Assembly: GCF_901933205.1 (NCBI RefSeq)
Contig: NC_044573.1
Coordinates: 27,959,493 to 28,023,492, forward strand
Origin: Camarhynchus parvulus
Taxonomy: Eukaryota; Chordata; Aves; Passeriformes; Thraupidae
Length of the DNA stretch: 64,000 nucleotides
Direction: 5' to 3'
The position numbers and the translations under genes are program-made. Below are positions 13,348 to 25,965 of the stretch, one piece after another. Every line of letters starts with the position of its first letter. Positions within the stretch are counted from its first letter, which is position 1. Below the pieces are notes generated by a model, which saw only the letters and a list, made by a program, of their open reading frames with translations, was not told where the DNA came from and made no database searches.

Positions 13348-13905
13348 TGTCCTAGTTTTGGCCAGGATGGAACTAATTTTCTTCAAGGTAGGAAGTATGG
13401 GACTGTGTTTTGGACATAGGGATGTTTGTGTTATTGCTGAGCAGAGCTTACATAGAGTCAGGACCTTTTCTGACTCTCACCCCCTCCGACCAGCAAGGGA
13501 GCTGGGGATGCATGAGGAGCTGGGAGGAGAGCCATTCAGGACAGCTGATCCCAGCTGACCTAAGGGACATTTCAAACCATATGGCATCTTGCACAGCACA
13601 TAGAGCTGGGGAAGAAGAAGGAAGGAGGAGACATTCAGAGTGATGGCCTTTGTCTTCCCAAGTCACCGTTTCATATGAAGGAACCCTGCTTTCCTGGGAA
13701 TGGCTGATCTCCTACCTGCCAAAGGGAAGTGATGGATAAATTCCTTGTTTTGCTTTGCTTGGGTGTGTGGTTTTTGCTTTACCTATTAAACTGTCCTTAT
13801 GTCAACCCACACGTTTTCTCACTTTTACTCTTCCAGTTCTCTCTGTTGTCCCTCTAGGGGGTACTGAGTACATGGCTGTGTCATGCCAGGGGCGTTAAAC
13901 TCAGT
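13348..13905 (+). mobile_element. Solo LTR of an endogenous retrovirus (passerine ERVL-like family)
   Basis: The element opens with tgtcctagttttggccagga and runs through blocks typical of a common songbird LTR. These are gttattgctgagcagagctt, aggacagctgatcccagctg, caaaccatatggcatcttgc, and the polyadenylation region attaaactgtc (ATTAAA at 13785-13790) followed by cacacgttttctcactttta. The 3' end is a decayed form of the usual gttaaac...ca terminus. No gag, pol or env lies next to it, so it is a solo LTR left by recombination. I could not see a convincing target-site duplication. Family naming is from memory of passerine repeats and needs a library match; the LTR identity itself is firm. Confidence 0.88.
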
Positions 13906-16286
13906 GCTGCTCTTTCTCTGGAGACTGGCCTCATATATGTTGGCTTATCTGTTTCCAGTGTGTGCTTGTCAAAACATTTCACTCTTCCTTTCCAGCCTGT
14001 GTGGTGACTGCTGGTGATGCCAGCTCCTCCCTGCCCCCCTGCCTTGTTTTGATTTGAAAAGCTTAACTCTTTTAGGTAACAGATGTCTCTCTGCCTAAAG
14101 ATGCCATCCATAACAGGGAAATAATCTCCTGAAGTGGAAAGGGGACATTAGCCTGGGCTTTGACATGTCAGTTCTGAGAGGAGAGTGGAAGGGTTCTGTC
14201 AGCAACTTCAGGCAGAGCTGGGCTGTCAGGGTTGCCATGGCAATTAACTTGTTTATCACATCGAGGTCCCCATAATCAAACAGCAGAGGATGTAATTCAG
14301 AGAGCACTGAAAGTAAAATATGTATATCTGTATGTATTAGGTTGCAAGAAAATGGTCAGGCAATCATAAAGTATTGTTAGTTTGGACCTTGGTTTGAGTG
14401 GAGTGAAATAACTTACAAAAGCTTAAAATTTTAATTCTTTAATTCTTGAACTGTTACTGATATAAAAACAGCTCTGTGATATGCAAGCTCCTGTACAAAT
14501 TTACCTGGTTACAAAGTGTAGCAGTATCAGTTTAATTTTGAAGAGAAGCAATAGGTTTGATTGAAAGAAACAGGCATCATTTTGTATGAGATGTCTGCAG
14601 TAATCACTAACCTGCTTAACTGGACTTTAAAGGTCAGGCCACATGTTATTGGAAAAGTCATTCCCTTTGGATTCACAAAAAGTTCTTGCACTTTACCTGG
14701 CACTGCAGGTTCAGTAGGTGCAAATGAACAAAACCAGGAATATTACTTAGCCAAGCATGGGAACTCTTGAGCAGGGAAATTCAGCCTTCCTACAGGCACT
14801 GGGAGCCCAGGTGACTCTGCAGACTGCCTCCCCATGCAAGTGGCCTTTGTGCTGTTTATGGACTGGGCCTTTGCACACATCACTGGGAAGCTTCAGAAAC
14901 AGAGAAATGACCATACATGAGAGAAACTGGAAGCTTACAGTCAGGGTCTGCTGTGGCAAAAATAACCCTAAAATATGCACCAAAGTATAATGTTATAACT
15001 GAGTAAATTATATGCTTCAAAAGATCCCTGCATACATATTTAGCAAGTGCTGGCTATGAATTTACTCCCACCATACTGTGTATATTTGAGTGACTGGAAC
15101 AATTTCTGAGGTTAATTACTAAACTAACCAAAGGCCTTGACTCATTTGGAATTGATGGAGAGAGCTGCACTTACTCCTCAAATTTATCAAGTAAACACAA
15201 TTATGCTGGTCCTGACACATGGCTTGACTAATAGCACAGGCTGCTGGAGTAAAACAAACACCCTGCCCTGGCATGTGTCCCTCAGCCTCAGAAACTGTCA
15301 TGCACCATGAGATGAGAGCTGGTGCAGGAGGGAAAGCAGTGCCCACCCACTGGGCATTCCCCCGATGCCATATTTTTAAATTACACCGCATTCCTGGAAA
15401 GTACAGAAAAATATGACATTCTCTACCCCGGAAACTTGGGATATGTCTGCAGATAATTCTCACTAAGTGGTTTTCTGTTTGTAGGATACAAAGCAGTCTA
15501 GTTGGCTACAGCAAGCAGGACACTAAGCAAGATGAACACAAAGCATTGAGGCTTGAGATGGTGTCTGAACCAGCTTCCAGTGAACTTCCCTCAGAATTTC
15601 CAGTGGGAACAAGAGCTGAGAATAGAGAAGAATGGCTCCCAGCCATCTGAGAAGCCTGCTGCAAACTGCTGATCTAACATCTGGTTATCAGTCCTTGCTA
15701 AGGCTGGCACCTATGCAGAGGGTGTAACTGCATGTCAGCCAGCGCCACAGGAATCCAAAGATCCCCTCTCCAGTTTGCCTTCCTTGCAAGCCATTGTTGG
15801 TGCTTTCTTCCCTTGCCTTTCACTGCATGTTTCTGTACCCTCTACAGACTTCCTTGTTCATGAGGCTTCTCCAGGAGGGACTTTCTTTCCCTAAATTGAA
15901 TATCTTTTTAAGTAAGCTTTCTGCTAGACACACACAGAATCACAAACCTGTAAACAGAGATGAAGGAAGGACTATGAATCTGTGATTTTCAAGGTTGGTT
16001 AATTTGTCATCTGAAAGCCTTTTCCACTTCTAAGGTAAGAATAATCATATCCTTAAAAAACATGATGATGTTCTTTATTCATTATTAACTTTGGTGTGAG
16101 GTTATGGACATGCCCACTTAATAAAGCCCTCAAATATGATTAAATTCTACTAAAGCCCAATCTTAGGTGTTTATCTGAAGTAGCACTTAATTTGTTAGTG
16201 CCTTAAGTGTCCCTTTAACAAATCCTATCTAAATACGGAGTTATGAAGCAGAAAGTGACATCCATAGCACCAGAATAATGACATTT
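13906..16286. other. Unannotated non-coding stretch
   Basis: No gene or repeat is recognised between the two LTRs. Open frames are short and without domains. No retroviral coding sequence is present, so the flanking LTRs do not form one provirus; they also belong to different families. Confidence 0.65.
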
Positions 16287-16792
16287 TATCCTGGTTCTGG
16301 ACAGGATGGGATTAATTTTTGCTGTACCTGGGGGTCTGGCGTTAATTAAGACATTAGGTTAAAGGGGGGGAAGGTTAAGCCTAGAGGTTATTCTATACCA
16401 CCTCATGCATTACCAGGAGTGGGGTGAAGAGACTTTTCCAGGGGCAAAGGAAGTGCGTCCAGAGAGAAGGGGTCCTTCCAGTTAGGATAGTGTGGCTGCA
16501 GTCAGGTTGGCTTGAGCTCTGCAGCAAGAATTTTGCATGTGAATCACTCTCTCTCTTTTGTACACTTTTATTATTAATATTGTTGCTGTTGCTATTTGTT
16601 TACTTATCTCGTTGCTGTTTCCAGTAAATTGTTCTCATCCCAAGCTGTGATCTTTACCTTTTGTGCCTCCAATTCTTCTCTCCAGCCCAGTGCAAAAGGG
16701 AAAAGGAGGGGGCGCAAGCAAGTGCCAGTCTGTGGTATGGAGAGTCTCAGTGGGAACACTAAATTGGGGACTACCATTCCTAAACCACAACA
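16287..16792 (+). mobile_element. Second solo LTR (passerine ERV), plus strand
   Basis: The start tatcctggttctggacagga is a mutated TGTCCTGGTT-type terminus, and the element ends in taaaccacaaca, a variant of the usual AAACCACGACA end. Between them are a GA-rich middle, a T-rich tract with ttattattaat and the word ccagtaaattgttctcatcc, typical of the U3-R-U5 layout of songbird ERVL-type LTRs. It differs clearly from the LTR at 13.35 kb, so it is another subfamily. No internal coding sequence adjoins it. The flanking bases (cattt and ggttt) do not make a clean duplication. Confidence 0.85.
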
Positions 16793-17284
16793 GGTTTATT
16801 AACAGAGGTGGTCCTGAGCGCTACCAGCTTTTAGAATAGTTTTCAATTTTTGGTTAGCCAAGGCTGCCTCTTGCCTGCCCTGGAGAAATGTCTGCAGCAT
16901 CTTTGACATGAAATTTCCTAACTTCCTGTACCATTTTGGCTGTGAAGAAGGGGGATGGCAGTAGAGGTACAGTACCACCCTTTGGGTACCCCATCAGGTG
17001 CCATACAGGCCCCTGGCAGCACTGGAGAGCCAGCTCAAGTTGGAGGGATATGCATATGGACATATCACCCACAAGTAGGAATGTGCCTGGTGCCCTCCCC
17101 CTCCCACTGCTAGCTCTCTGTAACTGCATTTGTGATGTCCTTGTGCTTGGGCTTTGTTTTTAGTCACAAAATTTGCATGGGACAGCCCAAGTGCCGGAAA
17201 ATTGCCAGGAGTATGTTTTCAAGTGGGAAAATGGGAAACATGATTACAAAGCTAGTGTAGGAAGATTTGAGCTAAGAATTGTAA
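16793..17284. other. Unannotated non-coding stretch
   Basis: I see nothing recognisable. Frames on both strands (up to 91 codons at 16854-17129) lack domains. Confidence 0.6.
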
Positions 17285-17350
17285 AATCACAGAATGGTTT
17301 GGGTTGGAAGGGGCCTTAAAGGTCATCTAGTCCAACCCCTCTGCTAAAGT
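17285..17350 (-). mobile_element. CR1 LINE 3'-terminal stub, minus strand
   Basis: The plus strand reads aatcacagaatggtttgggt, then tggaaggggccttaaaggtc and atctagtccaacccct. This is the reverse complement of the highly conserved CR1 3' end. Only about 66 bases remain, an extreme 5' truncation that is common for CR1. It is the only CR1 copy in the window on the minus strand. It is better preserved than the CR1 at 12.9 kb. Confidence 0.95.
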
Positions 17351-17366
17351 AGAGTAATATGTTTCT

Positions 17367-17394
17367 AAAAGAAAAGAAAAGAATAGAAAGAAAG
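17367..17394. repeat. Purine-only A/G-rich run
   Basis: Repeated aaaag/aaag units lie just beyond the CR1 stub. It is a simple low-complexity purine tract. Confidence 0.7.
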
Positions 17395-19943
17395 CCTGGA
17401 CAGGCTTTATGATGACCCTTTTAGAGTTTGAATGTAAGTGTTTCATGTAGCAGGTTGTAGAAAATCCAGCTCTTCATTATGTATAATGTCTGTATCTTCT
17501 GGAAGATCCGGTGCACTTAAGCAATCAAAAAGAAAATGTAATTTTGACGATTCTTTAAAAAAGAAGTAAAGGGGAAGGGAGGAAAAAAGGGTTGAAAGCA
17601 CTCATTTGCTCTACCATGGGTTTATTTTCATGTGGTTTTGTGATCACAGAAGCACTCTGCCAAACTTGCCCTCTTTTTGTGAAATGACGTGAATCAAAGT
17701 TCAGTCATTTTTGAGAGTAAAAAGCTTTTTGTTCTCTTTTAGTAGGAACCAAATTGCAGTGCATGCCAAGGAGAAAGGAAGATGAGTGAAGGTCTTGCAC
17801 CTACTAGTAAGAAGTCGATGAAGTATTTGAGGACAGTTTATCTAGATGCATTCAGCTTATGGCCTAGGCACCTGTAGTGCTATAAAGCCAAAAAGCTTAA
17901 GATCAGGCATTGAGATAGTAATTAAAAGAAGTGTTTCCCTTAGAGGACTACAGAGACACTAGGCTGCAGCAGGTGGCAGAAGTAGAGTTAACAAGTGTCT
18001 CTGTGCCTCCAGGAGTGCATCCTGGTGGCAGCCAATCCTACTCACAGCGCACTGAGCCACCTGCTCCTGTCCCTGGGCAAGGTCTGGCAGCCAGCCCACA
18101 TGCAGGGAGAGCAGCACGGTGCTGAGCCTCGCTTCACTGTCTGCTGGCTCCTGGCTTGGACAAGGAGCTGCGTTTTGCTGCTGGTTGTCATTGCTGGGCC
18201 TGGTCTGCAGGCAGGATAACTCATGTTCTAAACACCTAGCTGTCCTTGTGTGACACTAGTGACTGCTGGATCACTGATCTCTGCAATGAAGTCCTGTGTG
18301 TCTTTGTTGAGTACTGAATACTGCTTATGCAAAGAGCTGTGCTTTCTCCCCAAACTTGGTAGATGTTTCCTGGCTCTAACTGCCATGAATTATTTTCCCT
18401 GAGTCTGAGTTATTCCCTCAGATCCTATGAAACTTAGGAATTCCACAGCTGAAATACCCTAATGATTCAGGGCTGTTGTGATTTACAATCCTAATTAGAC
18501 TCCTCTGTGCATTATGACTGATTCTCTAATTGTTGGATAGCCTGCTATGCTTTTCAACAGGATTTCTGCTTCATTCAGTGAACATGATTAGTCCTGCTCT
18601 GGGGGGTGCCCTTTGCTATATTTCCAGTCCTTAGATGGCCTCTGTGTTTGGTAGTCTGACTACAAACGTTTTGCACCAGAGCACAGGTTTGGGAGAAATT
18701 TGGATGTGCACCAACCCCTTCTAATGCCCTGAATTCCTTAGCAAGGAAACCCTGACACACAATGAAAGAAAACCACTGTATTTCTAAAAAAGTATCTGGT
18801 CTGGATAATCAGGGAAAGAGGGATACTGAGTGCCTCTGCAGGTAAAGAGAAGTACAGCTTATGTGACCTTCATCTTTTACTGCCATGGATTTTGGGAGGA
18901 AACGTTCACAGCAAACACTTTAGGGACCTGGAGAAGATGGTGGACAGGGCTGTCATGATTGAATCAATGTGATGCTGCTTGGAAAAATGGATTCTGTCTG
19001 TACTGCAACCACAGGGCTCGTGTGTGATGCTGGGTAGAGAAATTCCAGCTCTGTGTTTTCCACATCCTGCCTGTACACAATACAAGCTGTGGAGTCTGTT
19101 GGTAAAACAGAGGAGAGAAATCAGCAACCAGACTCAAAGCAATTAAAGTGCCTCAAAACCTAACATCCCCTACCAAGTCAGGACTTTCAAATGCAGCACC
19201 CAGCACAGCTGGACATTTCAGATGTAATATCTCACAGTCTCAGCTCCCCATCTCCATGGGAAGCAGCAATACCACATCAATTCTCAAGATTTGCTGTGTA
19301 TATCAATCAATTATTTTTTCAAACCACTCAAACATCGTAATGATGAATGTTTTAAAGAACTTATGATTAATGTTGTCTTCAGATTAAGTCTTCACAGCGT
19401 ACATAAATAAGGCCTGGGGCTGAACATAGACAAATTAAGATAAAATGAATTACAGAACAGCTGCTTCTGGGGGGAGCAAATCCACTGTACTCTCCAGGTG
19501 GTGAGGGCACTTGAAGATGGTGTATGTGGGCATGAAATTAAAGTCCAGGACATGTGCTTTGCCCACAAAACACTAAAGCAAGCTTGCACAAACCTCTGTT
19601 GTTATCTTTGATTTTGCAACTTTTCAACCCTTTTCAATCAATGAGAGAGTTTTTAATGTATTAAATGTACCAAGGCAATGCAACAACTCAAAGAGAGAAT
19701 TAATTTTTGTTGGGTGCATGAAGCACATTTAAAAAAGAAGAAATCAATCCTCTTATATAAATAATAGTAGTAAATGCTGGAAATCACATGGCTGGTAGCG
19801 ACATGCTAGTGTGGCCTTGAAATGGACTCTGTGGAGGCCACAGTCGCCTTTGAACAGTACCAACCCAATATTCTTTCCTGGGTCATATTGTGTAGCATCC
19901 CTATCTGGAATTCTGCCTCCAGCCTTGGGTGTCTCTGCATCTA
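17395..19943. other. Unannotated non-coding stretch
   Basis: No gene is recognised. A slightly GC-richer patch near 17990-18220 has overlapping frames on both strands, as CpG-poor GC-rich DNA often does, but no domain. Nothing else is recognisable. Confidence 0.6.
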
Positions 19944-19986
19944 GGTACACTTTTTTATTCCTGGGCAAGGAATAAAAAAGTGTACC
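19944..19986. repeat. Perfect 18-bp inverted repeat, 7-nt loop
   Basis: The left arm ggtacacttttttattcc (19944-19961) and right arm ggaataaaaaagtgtacc (19969-19986) are exact reverse complements around the loop tgggcaa. Pairing does not extend beyond the arms. It is shorter than a typical pre-miRNA stem and has no G/U bulges. Perfect identity points to a recent origin, such as a template-switch mutation or a small palindromic insertion. Confidence 0.97.
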
Positions 19987-19993
19987 AACAAGC

Positions 19994-20020
19994 AAAAAGT
20001 CAGCCATCTTCTGACTTTTT
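19994..20020. repeat. Second perfect inverted repeat, 10-bp arms, 7-nt loop
   Basis: Arms aaaaagtcag (19994-20003) and ctgacttttt (20011-20020) pair exactly around the loop ccatctt. It begins seven bases after the first hairpin and has the same loop length. It lies about 20 bases upstream of where CR1 similarity starts. Confidence 0.95.
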
Positions 20021-20039
20021 GAGGAAGGACTGAAGGAAA

Positions 20040-20378
20040 GAGAACAGAGAGAGGATTTTATCAATACATACAAGTAACTTAAGGGTGGGTGTCAAAAGAA
20101 TGGCACCAGTAGTGTTCTGTGACAGGACAAGGAGCAAAAAACCTGAAACACAGGAAGTTTTATCTGAATATTAGGAAAGACTTTTTTACTTTGAGGATGC
20201 TAGAGCACTGGCACAGGCTACCCAGAAAGGTTGTGGATCCTCCTTCTCTGGAGATATTCAAAACCTGCCTGGATGTGATCCTGCGCAGTCTTCTCTAGGT
20301 GAACCTGCTTTAGCAGAAGGGTTGACTAGATAATCTCCAGGTATCTTCCAATTTGAACCATACAGTGATTCTGTGGTT
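20040..20378 (+). mobile_element. CR1 LINE fragment, 3' end, plus strand
   Basis: Words in CR1 order are gaggattttatcaatacata, aacttaagggtgggtgtcaa, gtgacaggacaaggagcaaa, aacacaggaagttttatctg, gagcactggcacaggctacc, ggttgtggatcctccttctc and ggagatattcaaaacctgcc. The usual 3' end follows, with a gattctgtg unit at about 20370. It is a 5'-truncated copy lacking the reverse transcriptase. The exact 5' boundary is uncertain by about 15 bases because the hairpins sit next to it. Confidence 0.93.
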
Positions 20379-23300
20379 GTGTGGCTGACAATCTGTATTT
20401 CCAGTCCATCTTTCTGCTTTGAAGCTTGTGGGCTAAAACTGTGCCCTGGCTTTCTCCCCTCTGTTAAGAGTTTGGCTGTAATTTAGTGTAGACATGAGTT
20501 GTGGTTGCCAGCAGCAATAAAACCCTGGACCATGCTTTCTGGCTCAGCTTGAGTGTCTCAGGAAGCCTATGGTGAGAGCTTCCTGGGCACAAAAGGCACA
20601 GCCACCCTGGAGCTGGCAGCAGCCCTGAATCCCTGCAGTATCAGCAGAGCAGGGGGACAGCAGATGGGGACTGCTGCTCCTGGGACAAGGCAGCTGAGCT
20701 GGTGCTGCTGGCAGAAAGTTGCAGGGAAGCAGCTCAGAATAGCTCAGGCTTCTCTGAAGAGTGACCTGGGCTAGCGATGAATTAGCACACAGGAGTCAGT
20801 GAACTTCTAGCCCTGAGGTTTAGTGTACATGCCCAAGGCTAAATTAGGAGGCCGTGTCACAATCCAGCTAAAGCTTAGGTGTCTTCCTTCACTTGGGTGC
20901 ATAAAAAATATGGGGTCAAATCATCCAGTGGTTCTAGCCACAGAGATCCTGCACAGGATAGCGAACAGAGCATCTCACTTGACGGGGGCTTCAGGCATTT
21001 TTTCTGCATGAATGCTTCTGCTATAGCTCCTCCTGGGAGACCAGAACCAGAACTAGCAGTGGTGGATTCCTGACTCTCATCCTCTTCCCTGACATATGCA
21101 CCATCTTGCTGTACAATACCTGAGCACTCCTTTGCATAACTAATACTTTGCTGTGGAAGAATCCAACTTATACTAAATTACAGGTTGGCCAATCTGAGCT
21201 TGCCAGTTCAGTTGGAAAACAAACAACCTCATCTAATTTCCTGCATGTATGTTTTTCCTGCATATTCTTTAGCTTTGCCTTGGCATTTCAATAGCAGCAG
21301 GAGACTATTAGCTTGTCAACAATGGTCTATTGCATTGACATTATCTCTTAATTACACAATTACTTTGTTATGTACTGTAGTATGAGCAATAAAACATTTG
21401 AAGTACTTCAAGCAAATACATTTTAAAGGTTTAAAAGAAAAAAGACACAATCCAACTCTGATTCAAACTACCTGCTAAGTGTAAGTACTTTTCTTTCCCT
21501 CTCTTAATAGATTAAGGAATTAATTGTACAATTAGTGCTAGAAAAGGTGCAGGTGAAATGATTGGTAAAATGGTGCTGTCTTTTTACACTGACAGACACA
21601 TCAAGAGAACAGGGCTGCTTTACTCACATCACTCCTTGTCCTATCAGCATGGGACCCCTCAGAAATTAACTGGATGCAGTGCAGCACATGTCACATGGCT
21701 GGAGGCATCCTGACAATGCCCTGCATCTGCTGGCTCTGCTGTGCCATCAGGGAAGTGCTGGCCTGACCCCACTCCTGGGTGCTATGGGGTCATCTCCTAG
21801 CACCAGGTCCAAATCTGGGGTTACAGCGCTGGGTTTTCACTTCAGAATGCTAACCTGGTGTACTGTACTGGCACTGCTGCTGTCTGAAGGGGTGCTGGAA
21901 GTGCAGCTCACAGCCAGGCACTCTGGTAACCCACTCCCACCCCTGCCTGGTTATTGCTTACTGGCAGCTGTGTTGTCATGCCCCAGACTTGCTCCTCCCA
22001 AAGGAGTCAAGGGTACTTTGTCATTGCCCTTGAATGACAGTAAAACTTGGGACTTTTCAGCCTGGATAAAACTGGTGCACTTGGCAAAGGTTTTATTTTA
22101 GAAGCAAATCTCATTATCCCCTTAAAATCCAACACTGCTGACTTCTAGACTTATATTTTTTTCCTACAACCCTTGCTTTGCCTCCTGACAAAATCAATAT
22201 CCTAAAAATAAATAAATAAGCATACAGTGCAAGCATCTAAATTGAAAAGCAGCAGCTGGCAGAACCATGCATCTTTAATCTAGATTTAGTCACCCAGATA
22301 AAGTGAAACTTTGCAAGACCCCTCAGGCAAAGCGTTTGACAAATTTTCTGTGCTGCACTTCAGAAGGCCACGAGTCCTTTCCCCATTACAGGTATAAGAG
22401 AACAACAACATGGGAATGCTCCCAGTCACTTCTCCCACAGCTCCCCTCAACTCCTCTCCTGGGATAGACGACGAACCTGATGGTGACTTTGGCTAAAGAT
22501 TTGTGTGTCAGTGCAAAGGAGGAGGAAAGCTCCAAGGGTTGGTGGGAAGGAGTTGGGGTAAGCTGTAGGAGCAAGCTACAGATCCAAACACCTGGTGTGG
22601 TTTCACTGAAATCCTTGCATTTTGTTAACCCCTCTGTGAGAGGAAAACCCATTTAGAAAGAAGAGCCCTGTTTTCCTGGAGGGTTCTTTGTTTCTTTTTA
22701 TTTTATGAGAACCCTACAGGGAGGATTCAGGGATGATGGCTTGAGCAGGATTGCTTTTCTGCTAATGTTGCCAGTCAGGAACTGCACAAACATATAACAG
22801 AAAGTTACTTGCAGCAGCTCAGCTCCTCACCTACTCCCATTGCCAGAGAATTTTACCTGGTACCCTATTCTGTGGCTCTTTCTAGCAAGGAAAAAAAAAG
22901 GTATCATAATGTTGCATTACTAGGAGAAGAATGAGAGAGGAGAAAATGCAGGTCTGTTATACATCACTCAGGGAATGAAAATCAGCAGCTCTGAAGAACA
23001 ATCTGGATGTGGATATTACAGTGATGGCTAATGAATAAGGCAGTGAACAGAGCATGCAGGTTTTTACAGCAGTATGTTTGCTTCCTTGGGCTTCTCATTG
23101 GGTTTGCAACACACAGTTTAGCTAAAACTTGATGGCTGTTCTGCACTGAAATATTTTTCAGAGCTAGAGATAAGTCTAAGCTGCACTGAGATGTCAGTGG
23201 AGATCTCAGCCCCCCGTGACACACTGGAGATGGATTTGAGCCCATTCAGGCTTTGCAAAAGTGTGAATAATTTTAGGAAGGATTTTGAAGGCAGAAAATA

Positions 23301-24589
23301 TTAGCATTTTTGGGAGAAGGAATCCTGTGCATAGAAGCAGCAGGGAATGGGTGACAAAAACCAAGAGGGAAATGCTTTTCCTTGCATAGAAATAATATTT
23401 CCTAGTAGCCCCTGAGTAGTGGGTTAGGAAGTGGATAGTGTCCTTTTAACATATTCCTGTCTCTGTGGCTGTGTGTTGCATGCACTAACTGCTCTGGCAA
23501 CCCTGGTCTCAGACTCACAAAATGTTTTCAAAATAGGATTTTGTGTTTGCTGCCGTTGGCCTGATGAAGCTATAATGGCAGAGAAGTTCAAAGGCACCAG
23601 ATGCTGAACCCTGGCTCTTTGGGTTTTTTTCACCACATGGATGCAAATATCAGCTGTCAGCTAGAGATTATGCAAAATAATTCCTTTTGAATGATAGGAA
23701 TAAACACTTTTCAAACATCTGCATGAAGAAGAAAAGCAGAAGATGATGACAATCTGAAAGACAGGGGGGCAAGGACAACATAAACAATTAGCATGTATGG
23801 GCAGACGTGAGAAGAAAAGGGCATGCTTTGTGATACTTGTTGCCACAAGTGCTGTACACTAGAGAATTATGTGCTTGTTTTGCCTTTTTTTGGCACTGCA
23901 TCTCAGATAGGTCCTGCCCTCCTGTCCAACCTCTGCAGCTCAGTGGAAAGCGATTTGTAAGTGTGTTTTGAGACATCTCATTTTCTAAGCCTCGGATTCA
24001 ATTTAGTTTCCATATGTTCTTCATACAATTTGATATTTCATGGTTAAAAATGTTTATTCAACTGTAAAGACCAATGTTTTATTTTTTCAGAAAGGGTCTC
24101 TTGAATTTAGATTGTGGTTGCTGAGGGTATTTTTCTATTTAGAGGAAAATATGAAATATTTTGACACATTTTAAAGCTGATTAATTTTCTATTCTAGTTA
24201 AGAAATGCGTGGAAATAGTTTTCTTGAGCAAAATTCCTGACCTATTCTGTTATTGTATTTTGCCTATTCTGCATATGTGCTGTTTTCCAGCAACAAACAG
24301 CCCTGTAGGATAATGGGGGAACTTTGGTGTTTTTCTTCTCTCCTCCTTATTCTTCCTGCCTAGGAGCTACTCTGCAGTACAGAATAAGCATTTCTTTTTT
24401 ATTTTTCTTTCTTCCTTCTTCAGTCTTGCAGCATACCCGCCTCACTGTGCTCCCACTCTTTTGAGTCTTTCTGCTTTGTCTGCATTTCTGCAAATGAATC
24501 ATTTTTTTGCATCTGTTTTTGTGAAAAGGAAAAAAATACAAAGCAAAACAAATGAGTTCTGTGAAATGTCAAGGAAGCTGTTAAACAAC
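20379..24589. other. Unannotated non-coding stretch
   Basis: No gene, LTR or CR1 is recognised. A short AAAT run occurs near 22206. The longest frame (21679-22101, 140 codons) is rich in Leu, Ser and Pro, without domain or splice context, and is treated as chance. Confidence 0.65.
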
Positions 24590-24690
24590 AGTCTTGAAAA
24601 CGGCACCTTAATTGCATCACTAATGGGAGTTCTTATCTAATTGAAAAGCAACGAAGCAGATCATTTTTATGTTGTAGTTTCCATTAACCA
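24590..24690. promoter_or_regulatory. Candidate conserved non-coding element D
   Basis: The block contains ttaattgcatcactaatggg (homeodomain/POU-like words), then gaaaagcaacgaagca (24643-24658). The 16-mer is found again exactly at 37521-37536, where it also follows tcactaatggg. It lies outside any repeat I recognise. Function is inferred only from composition and the shared words. Confidence 0.3.
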
Positions 24691-25879
24691 CTGCCTGAGA
24701 AGTGGAGAAATGAAGAGGAACCACAAAACAAACCTTTCCAAGGGCTGGGGGGTCTCTTTGTCAGAGAGAGGGATGTGCCTCCTTGGAGACTTGGCTGCCC
24801 ACCTTAGCTGCCGTTGGAAGCATTGGTGGCGCCTGCGGATGGCAGTGGGAGGTGGAAGCAGCCATGGAGAAGGTGCTGGGCTCTCACTAGGAGTGCATCA
24901 AAGCCATCTCCTCACAGGGCGGTGTGACACCCACTGAGGCGCAGAGAACAGTAAGCCTCAAACTTCTGGGCTTTGCAGAGCCTGTTTTTATAAAAGTTTT
25001 ATCACCTTAACACCACCTATCTGTGAGTAGCTGACGCAGTCAGCTGCAGTAGAAACTTTATTTTTGGATAAGCTTTAATGAAACCTTGGAGCACAGACTG
25101 AGGTGCACAGAAAGGTGCTGTGTGCTTAGGGTACCTTAGGGCTCCTGTATCACACTTACTGCCCCTGTGAGAACTGGTGTGCACATGCACATGGGCCTTG
25201 ACCTGTCTGCAATTACTGCCCCTAGGATGCACTGGGGCTGCTGTCCCTCCACGACTTTCTTTTGAGATACATGCACAAGCAATCAACATTTCTCATTTCT
25301 CCTCTGAGAATGGATAAGCATGTGAAAATTGATCTGTACTTGTCCAGTGAGTCCTGCCCTCCCATCTCAAGAAAGCCTTGACAGATTCAATCAATTCCAC
25401 AGCAACCAGTAAGCTGACAAAAAAACTAGAGTCTGGTTGGAAACCAGCCTGGAGCAATGGCATCATACAGCCAGGATTTAATAATGTGACACTTTGGGAG
25501 AGAAAGTGAGATGGGATTCTTGCCTCACTGCTCTGTGCTCCTTTGGGAAAAAGCATAGTGTTCTGGGGACTCTCTTGGGCTGTGGGGATGGGAAGCAAGG
25601 GATCCTTCTGGCTGGGTAGGTTAACACCATTGTGCCAAGAAGCAATGGCAATCTGGCCTCAAAAAGGGTATGGGACTTTACTCATAGCTCTTCTCACTCC
25701 CTAGTAGGTGGGCAAATCAGCACATTTGGGGCAGGGATGATGAAGATTCAGTGCCAGGACTTAACTGTGTTTACTTCTATCTGATCAATTAAAAGAGAAG
25801 CTGTATGGATTTCTTGCTCCTGTATGTAATTTCTGTTTGAAAGTAAATATTGCATGCAATTGGTCTGGAGGCTTAGAAC
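24691..25879. other. Unannotated non-coding stretch
   Basis: I see nothing recognisable. Two minus-strand frames of 90 and 101 codons (25017-25289 and 25293-25598) have no domain. Confidence 0.6.
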
Positions 25880-25965
25880 TTATCCACACCTAATATTTAT
25901 GAGTGTTTGTGGTGCGTAAGCGAAACAAATGATAACCTAAATCGTACTGGGAGAATATGAAGGAT
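25880..25965. promoter_or_regulatory. Candidate conserved non-coding element E
   Basis: The segment gtggtgcgtaagcgaaacaa followed by atgataacctaaatcgtact keeps three CpGs within about 40 bases and has GATA-like and homeodomain-like words. There is no repeat match. This is a composition-based call only. Confidence 0.22.

Noticed and set aside
13348..16792. Two plus-strand LTRs 2.4 kb apart, considered as one degenerate provirus.
   Set aside because: The LTR sequences belong to different families and no gag, pol or env similarity lies between them.
19944..19986. Pre-microRNA hairpin.
   Set aside because: Pairing is only 18 bp and perfect with a 7-nt loop, and no lower stem can be extended. 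Known precursors have about 30 imperfect pairs.
19753..20073. Minus-strand 106-codon frame spanning the twin hairpins.
   Set aside because: It overlaps the palindromes and the CR1 5' edge, has no domain, and is explained by chance.
21679..22101. Plus-strand frame of 140 codons.
   Set aside because: Its Leu/Ser/Pro-rich composition is typical of translated GC-richer non-coding DNA. No domain is seen.
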